Positions 13,504 through 21,620 of a stretch of DNA of 22,455 nucleotides are shown piece after piece. Numbering within the stretch: position 1 is the stretch's first letter; each line of letters begins with the position of its first letter. Made by a program: the position numbers and the translations under genes. This stretch comes from DASUGM01 sp036274055 (GTDB taxonomy: Bacteria; Acidobacteriota; Vicinamibacteria; Vicinamibacterales; SCN-69-37): contig DASUGM010000121.1 in assembly GCA_036274055.1 (NCBI GenBank), positions 1 through 22,455 of the forward strand. Direction: 5' to 3'. The notes beneath the pieces were generated by a model. The model saw nothing but the letters and a program-made list of their open reading frames with translations, did not search any database and was not told where the DNA came from.

Positions 13504-14660
13504 CACGAGATTGTACGCTTCAGGGCCCGCTCGTACACAGCCTCGTACTGCCGGCGCACCGCTTCCGGGCTGAACAGCGTGCGCAGCCGCATGGCGGTGT
13601 CCGGCTGCGTCCGGGCCGGTGCCGCGAGACTGTCCGTCAATGCCGCTGCCAGCGGATCGACCTGTCCTCGTGCGACGACCAGGACGTCGTCGCCGAAGAT
13701 CTCGTGCAGTTCGACGCCGCCGGGATGGTCGGCCGAGACCACCGGCGTCCCGGCCGATAGCGCCTCGACGGCGACGGTCGGCAGCGCCTCGAGCAGCGAC
13801 GGCAGCGCGAAGACGTCGGCGACGGCGGCGAAGCGCGCGACCTCGGCATTGGGCACGAGTCCGGCGAAGGTGACTCGATCGGCGATGCCGAGATCGCGTG
13901 CCTGCTGTCCGAGCGCGGCGTGCAGCGGCCCGGTGCCGCAAATCACGAGACGCACGTCGCGTCTCGTGCGGGCGAGACGCGCGAACGCCTCGATCAAGAA
14001 TCGTTGCCCGGCCAGCTCGTGCAGCCGTTTGACGTTGAGGACGACCAGCGGCTCGGTGATGCCGAGTTCGCCGCGCCATCGCGCCCGGGTCGCGGCGTCC
14101 GCCGGCGTGAACGCCGCGCTCACCGCCGGGTAGACGACCGAGAGGTGATTGCGACCGAGTCCCAGTTCCCGCGCCCTGTCGAGCAGCCGCTGGCTGTAGA
14201 ACGTGACCTCCCGCGCGCCGCGGTAGGCACGCGTGAAGGGATCGAAAATCTTTCGCCGTTTGTAGTGCCAGATCTCCGTGCCGTAGAGCGTCAGCACGTA
14301 CGGCAGCCGCCGGCGCTCCGCCCAGGCCGCGGCGACTTCGATGATCAATCCGTTGCTGTGGAGATGCAGCAACTCGGCGGTGCCGGCGGCGCGGTCGAGC
14401 GCCGCGGTGATCTCGTGGGCGCGGCGCAGCGAGTGCAGCCGCGTCACCCGCGCCAGCGCCGACGGGGTGCCGCGGCCGGCGACGCGCACGACCGGCCCCG
14501 GCAGCGTCGAGTCGTCGGCGGTCTTGCCCTGCGCCGGCGTCTGGGTGACGAACGAGACGTCATGACCGGCGGCGCGCAGCCATGCCCCCAGCTCGGCCGG
14601 CAGCAGGGCGTTCGCCGCCTGATCGGGCGGCAGATGCGGCGAGACGTGGCAGATGCGCAT
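13503..14660 (-). CDS. GT4 family glycosyltransferase
   Basis: This 385-residue GT-B enzyme has the N-terminal acceptor domain (MRICHVSPHLPPDQAANALL, PYVLTLYGTE) and C-terminal donor domain. The donor-binding EX7E motif is intact (E291 and E299 in EALPTVAVEALSAGTPVV), with VKRLHELAGQRFLIEAF and VICGTGPLHAAL before it. It transfers a sugar from a nucleotide-activated donor to a glycan or lipid acceptor on the cytoplasmic side, with retention of configuration. The exact sugar is unclear. Its start overlaps the deacetylase stop and its stop overlaps the yqeY start (TGATG at both), so it is a coupled member of the glycan operon. Confidence 0.92.
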   Translation of the reverse strand: MRICHVSPHLPPDQAANALLPAELGAWLRAAGHDVSFVTQTPAQGKTADDSTLPGPVVRVAGRGTPSALARVTRLHSLRRAHEITAALDRAAGTAELLHLHSNGLIIEVAAAWAERRRLPYVLTLYGTEIWHYKRRKIFDPFTRAYRGAREVTFYSQRLLDRARELGLGRNHLSVVYPAVSAAFTPADAATRARWRGELGITEPLVVLNVKRLHELAGQRFLIEAFARLARTRRDVRLVICGTGPLHAALGQQARDLGIADRVTFAGLVPNAEVARFAAVADVFALPSLLEALPTVAVEALSAGTPVVSADHPGGVELHEIFGDDVLVVARGQVDPLAAALTDSLAAPARTQPDTAMRLRTLFSPEAVRRQYEAVYERALKRTIS

Positions 14661-15628
14661 CAGGCAAAACGCCGCTGAAACTCGGCAAACGTCATCGGTT
14701 CAGCGCCCAGGTCCCGCGTCATGAACGTGAGCGCCTTGCCGAGCCGATCGTAGAACGCCGCGAGCTCGGCGTCGGTCTTGTTGTAGGGACTGCCGCCGAC
14801 GATGACTTCGCTCGAGTGAAAGAGCAGGTTGAGGATCGGCGCCGACCGCGCGACGACCTCGCGCGCCAGCGCGATCATCTCCTCGGCCGACGTGTATGAC
14901 GGCCGCAGCCAGCGGACGTGAGCGATCCGCAGCAGCCGCAGCACGCGCTTGGTGGTGTAGTTGCGCGGCGCGCGCGCATAGAGCTGCTCGACGACCGCCG
15001 GCACGCGCCGGTTCAGCGCCGCGGTGATCGGCAGTTCAAGCACCCGGCTGGCGCCCGCCCGCGTCGCGTCGTCATAGGCGAGGAAATAGGGCGTCAACGG
15101 CGCGCCGACAAAATCCGGGCCCTGCTTGTGGGCTTCGTAGAACAGCGGCGCCACGCTCGAATCGACGAGGTAACCGGCCCGCTCGAGCGACGAGACATGC
15201 GCGGCCGAGAAACCAAACCGCCCCGAGCGGTACGAGATCGGCGCAACGCCGACGGCATCGGTGATCGCCGCGGTCAGCGTCGCCAGCTGGGCGTCAAACT
15301 GATCGAGCGGCAGCGACAACGCATACGGATGGCGGTCGATGTCCGCGGGATCGCACGGCGGCGTCTCCCAGGCGTGATGGTGCGCGCCGATTTCGCAATC
15401 GCCGCGCGCGAGCAGCGTCCGGAGCATCGCCGCCGACTCCGGGTCGCGCGCGACCGGGTAGGTGATCACGTAGGTGGGCCGCACGCCGTGGCGGGAGAAG
15501 AACTCGTGCAGCCGATCGAGGCGATGAATGTTGACGAAGGTCTGGTGGCGCCGCGCGCGAGCGTCCCACTGATTGTCGCCTTCGGTATCGATGGCGACCA
15601 GCAGCGCCGGCCGGCGCGCCACGCTCAT
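14660..15628 (-). CDS. Polysaccharide deacetylase (NodB-like family)
   Basis: This 322-residue protein carries a NodB-type metal site. VAIDTEGD gives the first Asp pair region (D14, E16 in place of the usual DD). EIGAHHHAWETPP gives the His ligands (H83-H85). ISYRSGRFGFS gives the motif-3 Arg (R134, R137). It probably removes N- or O-acetyl groups from a cell-surface glycan. It has no signal peptide, so it may act on a cytoplasmic lipid-linked intermediate, or be a WalW-like paralogue. The DTE variation from TFDD is common in this subgroup but leaves substrate and even activity open. ATG 15628 overlaps the preceding GNAT gene by four bases. Confidence 0.88.
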   Translation of the reverse strand: MSVARRPALLVAIDTEGDNQWDARARRHQTFVNIHRLDRLHEFFSRHGVRPTYVITYPVARDPESAAMLRTLLARGDCEIGAHHHAWETPPCDPADIDRHPYALSLPLDQFDAQLATLTAAITDAVGVAPISYRSGRFGFSAAHVSSLERAGYLVDSSVAPLFYEAHKQGPDFVGAPLTPYFLAYDDATRAGASRVLELPITAALNRRVPAVVEQLYARAPRNYTTKRVLRLLRIAHVRWLRPSYTSAEEMIALAREVVARSAPILNLLFHSSEVIVGGSPYNKTDAELAAFYDRLGKALTFMTRDLGAEPMTFAEFQRRFA

Positions 15629-16668
15629 CGATCCTGGTCCGAGTCCCCCAGCGTCACGTGCCAGGTGTCCGTCGTCTGGTAGAAGGCCGCCGGCAGATCG
15701 ATCGCGTTCACCTTGACGACAAACTCCATCGTCGATTTCACTGCGTAATAGCCCGACTTGCGCAGCAGTTTGCGGAAGCCCTCGTGCATCGCGAAGGTGC
15801 GGATCTTGTCGGAATCCGCCGCGCGCGCCTCGCGATCGATCCAGCGAAGCAGAGTAGTGATCGCTTCGTGATCGGTCGGGTCGGCGAGAAAGTCCACCAG
15901 CAGCGTGACCCGCCCGCGCGGTTCCTGAACGTGGCGGTAGACGGCGTAGCCGGCGGCCTCGTCGCCACGGGTCAGCACGGCGATCTGATAGCGCACGTGC
16001 GGCGCCTGGATGTATTTCCAGGTCAGATAGGCGGCGTCGCGGCGGACCGCGAACCCGAACTGCGGCTTGATGCGGTCCCAGAGCCGGGTGAAGCGTTCGT
16101 CGAAGTGGCGCGTCGTCCTGACCTCGCCGAGCAGCGGCCGCGCCCGCGAGACCAGGCGGATCCACGGCAGCGTGACGTAGGACACCACGCCGTTGAGCGC
16201 CGCCGGCCACGTCGGCCGCCGCAATGCGCGCCGCGACAGCGGCTTGACCAGGCACGGCACCGGACCGACATCGGGCCACTGCAGTTTCTGGAAGAGCTTG
16301 TACGAGCCTTCGGACAGGCCGAGCCCGAGCGATGCCCCGACGCTTCGATCCCAGGTGCGGAACAGCACGTCGCCCAGGCCCTGCCGCTGCCGTTCCGGGG
16401 CGACCATCACGTCCATACCCCAGGCTCCGTCGATCTCCTTGCCCGCGACCGCGACTCTCACCGGCATCGCGGCGTACTGTCCAACGATGGTCGTGCCTTC
16501 ACGCGCGATCCAGATCAGCGGGCCGTCGCCGGGCACATTGGGATTGCGGCGATATTGCCAGTCCCAGCGCAGGCGATTGGCTTCAGCCGCGTCCGGGCCG
16601 AACACGCGCCGGTAGAGCGCGTCGATCTGACGCCGGTCGTCGGCGCGGTAGCGGTCGATCTCAGCCAC
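15625..16668 (-). CDS. GNAT family N-acyltransferase
   Basis: This 347-residue protein has an N-terminal GNAT domain with the acyl-CoA pyrophosphate loop PERQRQGLG (91-99, in VMVAPERQRQGLGDVLF) preceded by the beta-4 strand AWGMDVMVA. The C-terminal half (from about 200) looks like a second, degenerate GNAT fold (AVLTRGDEAAGYAVYR, VTLLVDFLADPTDHEAITTL) without a recognisable CoA loop. Such proteins in exopolysaccharide clusters acetylate sugars or lipid-linked intermediates, a plausible partner for the adjacent deacetylase. The GTG start 16668 overlaps the methyltransferase stop by 8 nt. Confidence 0.87.
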   Translation of the reverse strand: MAEIDRYRADDRRQIDALYRRVFGPDAAEANRLRWDWQYRRNPNVPGDGPLIWIAREGTTIVGQYAAMPVRVAVAGKEIDGAWGMDVMVAPERQRQGLGDVLFRTWDRSVGASLGLGLSEGSYKLFQKLQWPDVGPVPCLVKPLSRRALRRPTWPAALNGVVSYVTLPWIRLVSRARPLLGEVRTTRHFDERFTRLWDRIKPQFGFAVRRDAAYLTWKYIQAPHVRYQIAVLTRGDEAAGYAVYRHVQEPRGRVTLLVDFLADPTDHEAITTLLRWIDREARAADSDKIRTFAMHEGFRKLLRKSGYYAVKSTMEFVVKVNAIDLPAAFYQTTDTWHVTLGDSDQDR

Positions 16669-17512
16669 GCGCGGTGGTCTCCGGAGTGAGCACGTATTCG
16701 ATGTTACTGATCAGCGCGTCCTGGGTCAGCGGGCTGTCGCGCAGCCAGGTGCCGAGCGCGCGCGGCAGCCGCCGCACCGTGGCCGTCGCGTGCAGCTCTT
16801 CGCGGACGACGCGCAGGCCGGCGGCCGCGATCTGGCCGCGTAACCGCTGCACCCGCACCTTTTCGAGCAAGTCGTCCTCTTTGGCGATGCCGTTCCTGGC
16901 GTCGCGGATGAAGGAGTTCTCGTGCGCCGGCTCCTTGAGCGTCCACGGCGCGTGACGAGCCAGAAAACGGAACGTGCTGAACGCAATCGGCCGCCCGGCG
17001 AGAAGATGCAGCGGCACGGGGACTTTGAGCTTCGGCAGATGCGCGCCCGCGAACGACAGATACGGCGCGGTCGACAGATAGAACTGCCCGCCGGGCTTGA
17101 GCACGCGCCGGCACTCGCGCAGGTAGAGCGGCGCGTCGGCGACATGCTCGATGACCGCGTGCGACAGCACGAGATCAAAGACGCCGGACGCGAACGGGAG
17201 TTTCATGCCGTCGGCGCGCGCGAAGCGCAGATTGCGCAGCTGCTTTTCCCGGGCGAGGGTGACGCCGGCCTGGCCGAAGCGATCGATCGGGTCGATGCCG
17301 ACGACCTCGGCGGCGTGTTCGGCGAGCGACAGCGGCATGCCGCCGCCGCCGCAGCCGGCGTCGAGGACACGGCCGGCGATGGTGACGCCGGCGCGCTCGA
17401 GGAAGGCGATCACTTTGGCGCTGCGCCAGTACTCGAACAGCGCGTAGTCGTACTCGGATCGAAACCGGCGGTCGGCGTGGGCTTTGATCTGAGCGGCGTC
17501 AATCTCGCGCAT
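16661..17512 (-). CDS. Class I SAM-dependent methyltransferase
   Basis: This 283-residue protein has SAM motif I at VLDAGCGGGGMPLSLAEHAA (DAGCGGG, 51-57), motif II with the acidic residue in EVVGIDP, and the post-motif region DLVLSHAVIEHVADAPLYLR and RRVLKPGGQFYLST typical of the methyltransferase-11 group. The C-terminal part LISNIEYVLTPETTARG is variable. The acceptor is unknown. In this operon a glycan or lipid carrier is likely. ATG 17512 is preferred because the frame upstream merely overlaps the preceding gene by a further 54 bases. With this start the overlap is 14 nt. No clear Shine-Dalgarno is visible, so translation is probably coupled. Confidence 0.9.
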   Translation of the reverse strand: MREIDAAQIKAHADRRFRSEYDYALFEYWRSAKVIAFLERAGVTIAGRVLDAGCGGGGMPLSLAEHAAEVVGIDPIDRFGQAGVTLAREKQLRNLRFARADGMKLPFASGVFDLVLSHAVIEHVADAPLYLRECRRVLKPGGQFYLSTAPYLSFAGAHLPKLKVPVPLHLLAGRPIAFSTFRFLARHAPWTLKEPAHENSFIRDARNGIAKEDDLLEKVRVQRLRGQIAAAGLRVVREELHATATVRRLPRALGTWLRDSPLTQDALISNIEYVLTPETTARG

Positions 17513-19205
17513 GCGCAAACTTGTCGACGAGCACCGCGCGATCTTCACCGGCTGTTTCGTCGACACCGAACGTGGCGACGATCGCGCGCTTGGGGTAGTG
17601 GTCGAGGATTTCCTTGATCAGGCCGGATCCGTCGGAACTCTCGTAGCCGAGTGTCGGCAAGTCGTAGGTCAGTATATAGCGCGCGTCGTCGCGGTCGAGC
17701 CGGTCCGCGTAGTTGCCGAAGCCGTTGCCGACGAACAGCGGCCGGATCCGGTTTTCGAGCGATAACCCGTTGGCGAGCTTGCCCTGGACGAGGGTGCCCG
17801 CCGCCAGCGATCGGCCGACGGCGATCGACGCTTCGTAGTTGACGTCGTTGCGGTGAGTGGCCCACTGCGAAAACGACATCCCGTTCCACCAGATCGCGGC
17901 GGCGACAATCACGCCGGTCAGCCAGACCGGCGGCGCCGTCCGGCTGAGCCGGCCCGTGATGGCGGCCCACCGCATGAGCAGCACCGCGGTGAGCGCGACC
18001 GACCCCGCCGCGGCGAGCCGCACCGGCATCCGGTACCCGCCCGGCAACGCCAGACTGTCCGCGAAGAGCGGCCGGATCAGCGCGCCGATCGCCACGAATC
18101 CGAGCAGCAGGAGCACCGGGGTCACCAGCAACCGGAGCCGCAGCGGGACGCTGGCCGTACCGGCCGGAAGCACCGGTCGATCGGAGGCCAACAGCAGCGC
18201 GGTCAGCGCGATCAACGCCGGCACGAACATCACGTAGCGGCGGCCGTTGCCGGAATCGTGGACGATCAGCTCGATCAGCCCGACGACGATCCACAGCACC
18301 AGCAGCCGTTCTCCCGGCTGGGCCCGCCGGCCGCGCGCGATGATGCCGGCGATCGCCACCGACGCGCAGGCCAGCGCCAGCCAGACTCGCGTGAACAGCC
18401 CGTGCCCGAGCGGCAGATAGGAGATGCGAGTGATGAAGTCGTTGATCCCATAGCTCGGCTTGCGCACCACGGTCATCTGCCAGTTGTAGAAGGAGTACTC
18501 CGTCCACTGCGGCAGCACGAACAAGGCGAACACGGCGATCGCGGACACGGCAACACCGCCGAGCGTCCACGCGCCCACCCGCCGGCAGGTCGGGTCGTTC
18601 CAGTTCGTCAGCAGGATGAGGAGCGCGTCGAGACCGATGGCGCCGATAAAAAATGCGGCAGCCGCCTTGGTGAAGAACGCGAGCACGGCCGTGGCGCCGG
18701 CGGCGGCCGCCCACACCGGATGCCGCCCGGCGCGCGCGTAGCACGCCCACGCGACGACCATGAACGCGGTCATCGTCGATTCCATCAGCGCGGCGCGGTT
18801 CCACATCACGAACACGTAGTTGGTGGCGAGCAGCACGCCGCCGATCGCGGCGGCGCGGCGTCCGGCGAGTGCGTGCAGGCCGATCATCAGAAACCCAATC
18901 GCCACCAGCCCGGAGGCGACCGGCACCGTCCGCGCCTGCCAGGTGCCGACGCCGAACGCCGCGAAGCTGGCGTACTCGAGCGCGGTGAAGACCGGGGCGA
19001 TGAACACCGGATTCCAGTTGTCGGTGCGCCACGCGCCCCACAGGGCGCGGTTGCGCGCGTTGTGCACCCACGCGCCTTCGTCGTGCCAGACGATGTCGAC
19101 GCTGTCACGGCCGACCGGCGGATCGGCGCGCAGCCACAGGGTACGCAGCAGCGTTCCACCGCCAAGGCTCAGGATCACGGCGAGCACGAACGCGCGCCTG
19201 GTCAT
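17499..19205 (-). CDS. GT39-like membrane glycosyltransferase (second of two)
   Basis: This 568-residue protein has about eleven predicted membrane spans. WHDEGAWVHNARNRALWG (about 40-57) holds the catalytic DE pair (D42, E43) that follows the first span in GT39/GT83/ArnT-like enzymes, and NWNPVFIAPVFTALEY is the next loop. A soluble C-terminal tail (from about 480) with YILTYDLPTLGYESS and AIVATFGVDETAGEDR is likely periplasmic. It should transfer a sugar from polyprenyl-phosphate to a surface acceptor. ATG 19205 is one base beyond the previous stop (TGA-G-ATG); an extended in-frame start at 19355 would lie wholly inside the upstream gene. Confidence 0.88.
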   Translation of the reverse strand: MTRRAFVLAVILSLGGGTLLRTLWLRADPPVGRDSVDIVWHDEGAWVHNARNRALWGAWRTDNWNPVFIAPVFTALEYASFAAFGVGTWQARTVPVASGLVAIGFLMIGLHALAGRRAAAIGGVLLATNYVFVMWNRAALMESTMTAFMVVAWACYARAGRHPVWAAAAGATAVLAFFTKAAAAFFIGAIGLDALLILLTNWNDPTCRRVGAWTLGGVAVSAIAVFALFVLPQWTEYSFYNWQMTVVRKPSYGINDFITRISYLPLGHGLFTRVWLALACASVAIAGIIARGRRAQPGERLLVLWIVVGLIELIVHDSGNGRRYVMFVPALIALTALLLASDRPVLPAGTASVPLRLRLLVTPVLLLLGFVAIGALIRPLFADSLALPGGYRMPVRLAAAGSVALTAVLLMRWAAITGRLSRTAPPVWLTGVIVAAAIWWNGMSFSQWATHRNDVNYEASIAVGRSLAAGTLVQGKLANGLSLENRIRPLFVGNGFGNYADRLDRDDARYILTYDLPTLGYESSDGSGLIKEILDHYPKRAIVATFGVDETAGEDRAVLVDKFAHARD

Positions 19206-19206
19206 C

Positions 19207-20805
19207 TCAGGACTTCCGCCGCCATACGCTGAACATCGGACCGTCGGCCTCGCGGGTGTAGCTCGATTGCAGCCAGAGCCGCAGGCCGGTATTCGCGAAG
19301 AAGAAGTCGTACGAATTCGGATCCGCGGGTCCGTAGTCCTGTTTCTGCACTGCAATCAGCGCCGGTGGCTGCTGCTGCAAATCATGGAGCAGGCCCGCCG
19401 ATCCGTAGCCGGGACGATCCGCAGCGAACTCAATCACGACCGGATAGCTCCAGAAAAAGCGCGACGCGCTCTGGCGGCCGCTGAACGCGTAGACGCCAGG
19501 CGAGAAGCCGAACACGAGGATCCGATCGCTCTCCGCCGTCGTCGTCCGCACCAGCGTCGTCAGCGCGTCGATTTCCGAAGCATCGTACTTCTGCGCACCG
19601 CGGAAGCGCGCGAGGTAATCGTGGCGTGAGATTGTCCCGCGGGCGTAGTCGAGGTCAAATGTCAGATTGACGTAGAGCTCCGGCAGCTCGCCGAAGCGGA
19701 CGGCCCGATCGCTCACCCCGACCCGCCAGAGACCGACGGTGATCGTCGCGAGCACCAGCCACCGGCCGACGGCGTGGCTGAAAAACAGCGCGCCGCCGAT
19801 CGCCGCCGCGCACGCGAGCGCCGGCGCGGCCTGGACGAAATACTGCGGCAGGTTGCGCCCGTTGACCGCGATCGCAATCATCGCCGCTGCGATCCAGGCG
19901 AGGACGACGAGCGCCGATCCGCGCGGCGCGCGCCGTCCGGCAACCACCAGTGCCAGCGCGCCGGCGCCGCCGAGGAACCAGAGCAGGTCGACGCTGCCGC
20001 GCTCGATCGGCAATTTCGCGAGATAGACCAGCGGGCCGCGGGTGCCGGCGTAGGCCGCGCTGGAATAGGCGATGTTGTAGTCGATCGTGGCGAGCTTCAG
20101 CGCCTCGAGCGCGACCTGCGCGGCAAACCAGGTGAGCGCGATCGCGCTGACGAACACGACGCCAATCGCGACGACGATGAGATCGCGCGTCCAGCCGCGA
20201 AGGTCCGGGCGCCCGCCGCCCCAGCACCAGGCCGCGGCCGCGACCGGCAGCACGTAGGCCGCCGCGTTGAACTTGAGCCAGATCGCGGCACCCAGCCAGA
20301 GCCCGGCAAGCAACGCGCGAAACACCGTCCGTTGGTCGTGCGCGAGCGGCAGCAGCGCCGCCGCCACCGCGAACGAGATGAACACCTCGCATTGACCGCG
20401 GACGTAGACGCCACCGAGTCGTGACAAACCCGGATGACTGCCGATCAGGAACAGCGCCGCCGCCCACGCTCCCGTGCGCGCGCCGAAAGTGCGGCGGCCG
20501 ATGGCGACCAGCAGCCAGGCCGTGCCCGCGGCGGCAAGCAGATCGGCGAGCGCCACCACCGAGGCATGCGGCCAGATCGACCACAGCGCCGCGTAAATCG
20601 CATAGACCAGGGGCGGCTTCTGATCCCACGCGTCGAGGTACGGCACGCCGCCGGCGAGCAGGCGCTGGCTGATGTAGAGATAGAGGCTCTGATCGCTGCC
20701 GGCGGGTTCGACGAATGCCGGCAGACGCAGCGCCGCCAGCGCCAGCAGCAGCGCGATCATCCAGCGAGAAATCGGCGATGCCGGTCGGGAGGACGCGCGC
20801 GTCAT
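19207..20805 (-). CDS. GT39-like membrane glycosyltransferase (first gene of glycan operon)
   Basis: This 532-residue protein has many membrane spans. GSDQSLYLYISQRLL (catalytic-region D38) follows the first span, and YLDAWDQKPPLVYAIYA (about 56-72) is the D-x-K-P-P loop typical of the PMT/ArnT/GT39 group. A soluble tail follows (about 400-532) with FFWSYPVVIEFAADRPGYG, LIAVQKQDYG. It shares overall design with the next gene, suggesting two successive or parallel transfers from polyprenyl-phosphate sugar donors. It is the first of seven overlapping or nearly abutting genes ending at 13051. A perfect TATAAT (20823-20828, minus) lies 17 nt before ATG 20805, and the same DNA carries the divergent promoter of the polyprenol-P-mannose synthase. 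Confidence 0.9.
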   Translation of the reverse strand: MTRASSRPASPISRWMIALLLALAALRLPAFVEPAGSDQSLYLYISQRLLAGGVPYLDAWDQKPPLVYAIYAALWSIWPHASVVALADLLAAAGTAWLLVAIGRRTFGARTGAWAAALFLIGSHPGLSRLGGVYVRGQCEVFISFAVAAALLPLAHDQRTVFRALLAGLWLGAAIWLKFNAAAYVLPVAAAAWCWGGGRPDLRGWTRDLIVVAIGVVFVSAIALTWFAAQVALEALKLATIDYNIAYSSAAYAGTRGPLVYLAKLPIERGSVDLLWFLGGAGALALVVAGRRAPRGSALVVLAWIAAAMIAIAVNGRNLPQYFVQAAPALACAAAIGGALFFSHAVGRWLVLATITVGLWRVGVSDRAVRFGELPELYVNLTFDLDYARGTISRHDYLARFRGAQKYDASEIDALTTLVRTTTAESDRILVFGFSPGVYAFSGRQSASRFFWSYPVVIEFAADRPGYGSAGLLHDLQQQPPALIAVQKQDYGPADPNSYDFFFANTGLRLWLQSSYTREADGPMFSVWRRKS

Positions 20806-20822
20806 GCGGTGGAGACGCTTGA

Positions 20823-20830
20823 ATTATAGT
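20823..20830. promoter_or_regulatory. Overlapping divergent -10 elements, glycan operon and polyprenol-P-mannose synthase
   Basis: ATTATA at 20823-20828 is TATAAT on the minus strand, 17 nt from the operon ATG at 20805. On the plus strand, TATAGT (20825-20830) lies 7 nt before GTG 20838. No convincing -35 elements were found for either. The arrangement repeats that at 8672-8681, so opposed genes share one AT-rich box. Confidence 0.55.
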
Positions 20831-20837
20831 GGCTGGC

Positions 20838-21620
20838 GTGACGCCGCCCCGGCCGCCCGACCTGACCATGGTCGTGCCGACGTACAACGAAAAGGATCGC
20901 ATCGCCGAGCTCGTCGACGCATTGTTCGCCGCCACGTCCAGCAACGGCGTCGAACTCGAGCTGGTGATCGTCGACGATAACTCGCCGGATGGCACCGGCG
21001 CGGTCGTCGACGAACTGGCCCGGACGCGCCGGATGAAGGTCGTCCATCGCGCCGGCAAGCTCGGCCTCGGCACCGCCGTGGTCGCCGGCATCGGGGTCGC
21101 CACCGCCGACATCGTCGGGGTGATGGATGCGGATTTCAGTCATCCGCCGGCGCTGGTGCCGCGGATGTTCGCGGCGTTCCGGGCCACCGGCGCCCAGGCG
21201 CTGGTCGCCAGCCGCTACATTCCCGGCGGCAGCACGCCGAACTGGCCGCTGAAGCGCAAGCTGCTGTCGCGCTTCGGCTGTCTGCTGGCACGGCCGATCT
21301 CGCCGATCCGCGACGCCGCGTCGGGTTTCTTCCTGATCAAGCGATCGATCGCCGAGAGCGTGACCATCAAGGCCGGCGGTTTCAAGATCTGCATCGAGCT
21401 GCTGATCCGCGCCTGGCCCACGGATCTCGTCGAGATTCCGTATCGCTTCGACGATCGCGAGCTGGGCGAAAGCAAGATGAGCATGCGCGAGGCGTCGGGT
21501 TATTTCTGGCAGCTCCGCGACCTGTACAAGGTGCGGTGGCTCGGGCCGTCGCGGCCGAAGCGGCGCTACCGCCAACTGACGCTGGAAGAGGTCGAGAAGA
21601 CGCTTCAGGCCGCGCGCTGA
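20838..21620 (+). CDS. DPM1-like polyprenol-phosphate mannose synthase (GT2)
   Basis: This 260-residue protein matches dolichol-phosphate mannosyltransferase subunit-1 type GT2 enzymes: TMVVPTYNEKDRIAELVD, VIVDDNSPDGTG (D46, D47), KLGLGTAVVAGIG, the catalytic DAD at MDADF (D97, D99), ASRYIPGGSTPNWPL, and the C-terminal signature YRFDDRELGESKMSM. It has no C-terminal membrane domain, like type III (soluble DPM1) enzymes. It transfers mannose, or possibly another hexose, from a GDP or UDP donor to polyprenyl phosphate, giving the donor used by GT-C transferases such as the three in this window. GTG 20838 is preferred because TATAGT is only 7 nt upstream; GTG 20829 lies within that box. The stop overlaps the convergent radical SAM gene by 16 bp. 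Confidence 0.92.
   Translation: MTPPRPPDLTMVVPTYNEKDRIAELVDALFAATSSNGVELELVIVDDNSPDGTGAVVDELARTRRMKVVHRAGKLGLGTAVVAGIGVATADIVGVMDADFSHPPALVPRMFAAFRATGAQALVASRYIPGGSTPNWPLKRKLLSRFGCLLARPISPIRDAASGFFLIKRSIAESVTIKAGGFKICIELLIRAWPTDLVEIPYRFDDRELGESKMSMREASGYFWQLRDLYKVRWLGPSRPKRRYRQLTLEEVEKTLQAAR

Noticed and set aside
17513..17566. Longer methyltransferase start at 17566
   Set aside because: It would overlap the preceding gene by 68 nt and adds residues unlike the family; ATG 17512 is adequate.
17853..19232. Open frame of about 460 codons on the plus strand opposite the second GT39-like gene
   Set aside because: Composition is dominated by Arg, His, Asp and Gln, no motif is present, and the opposite strand encodes an intact membrane enzyme.
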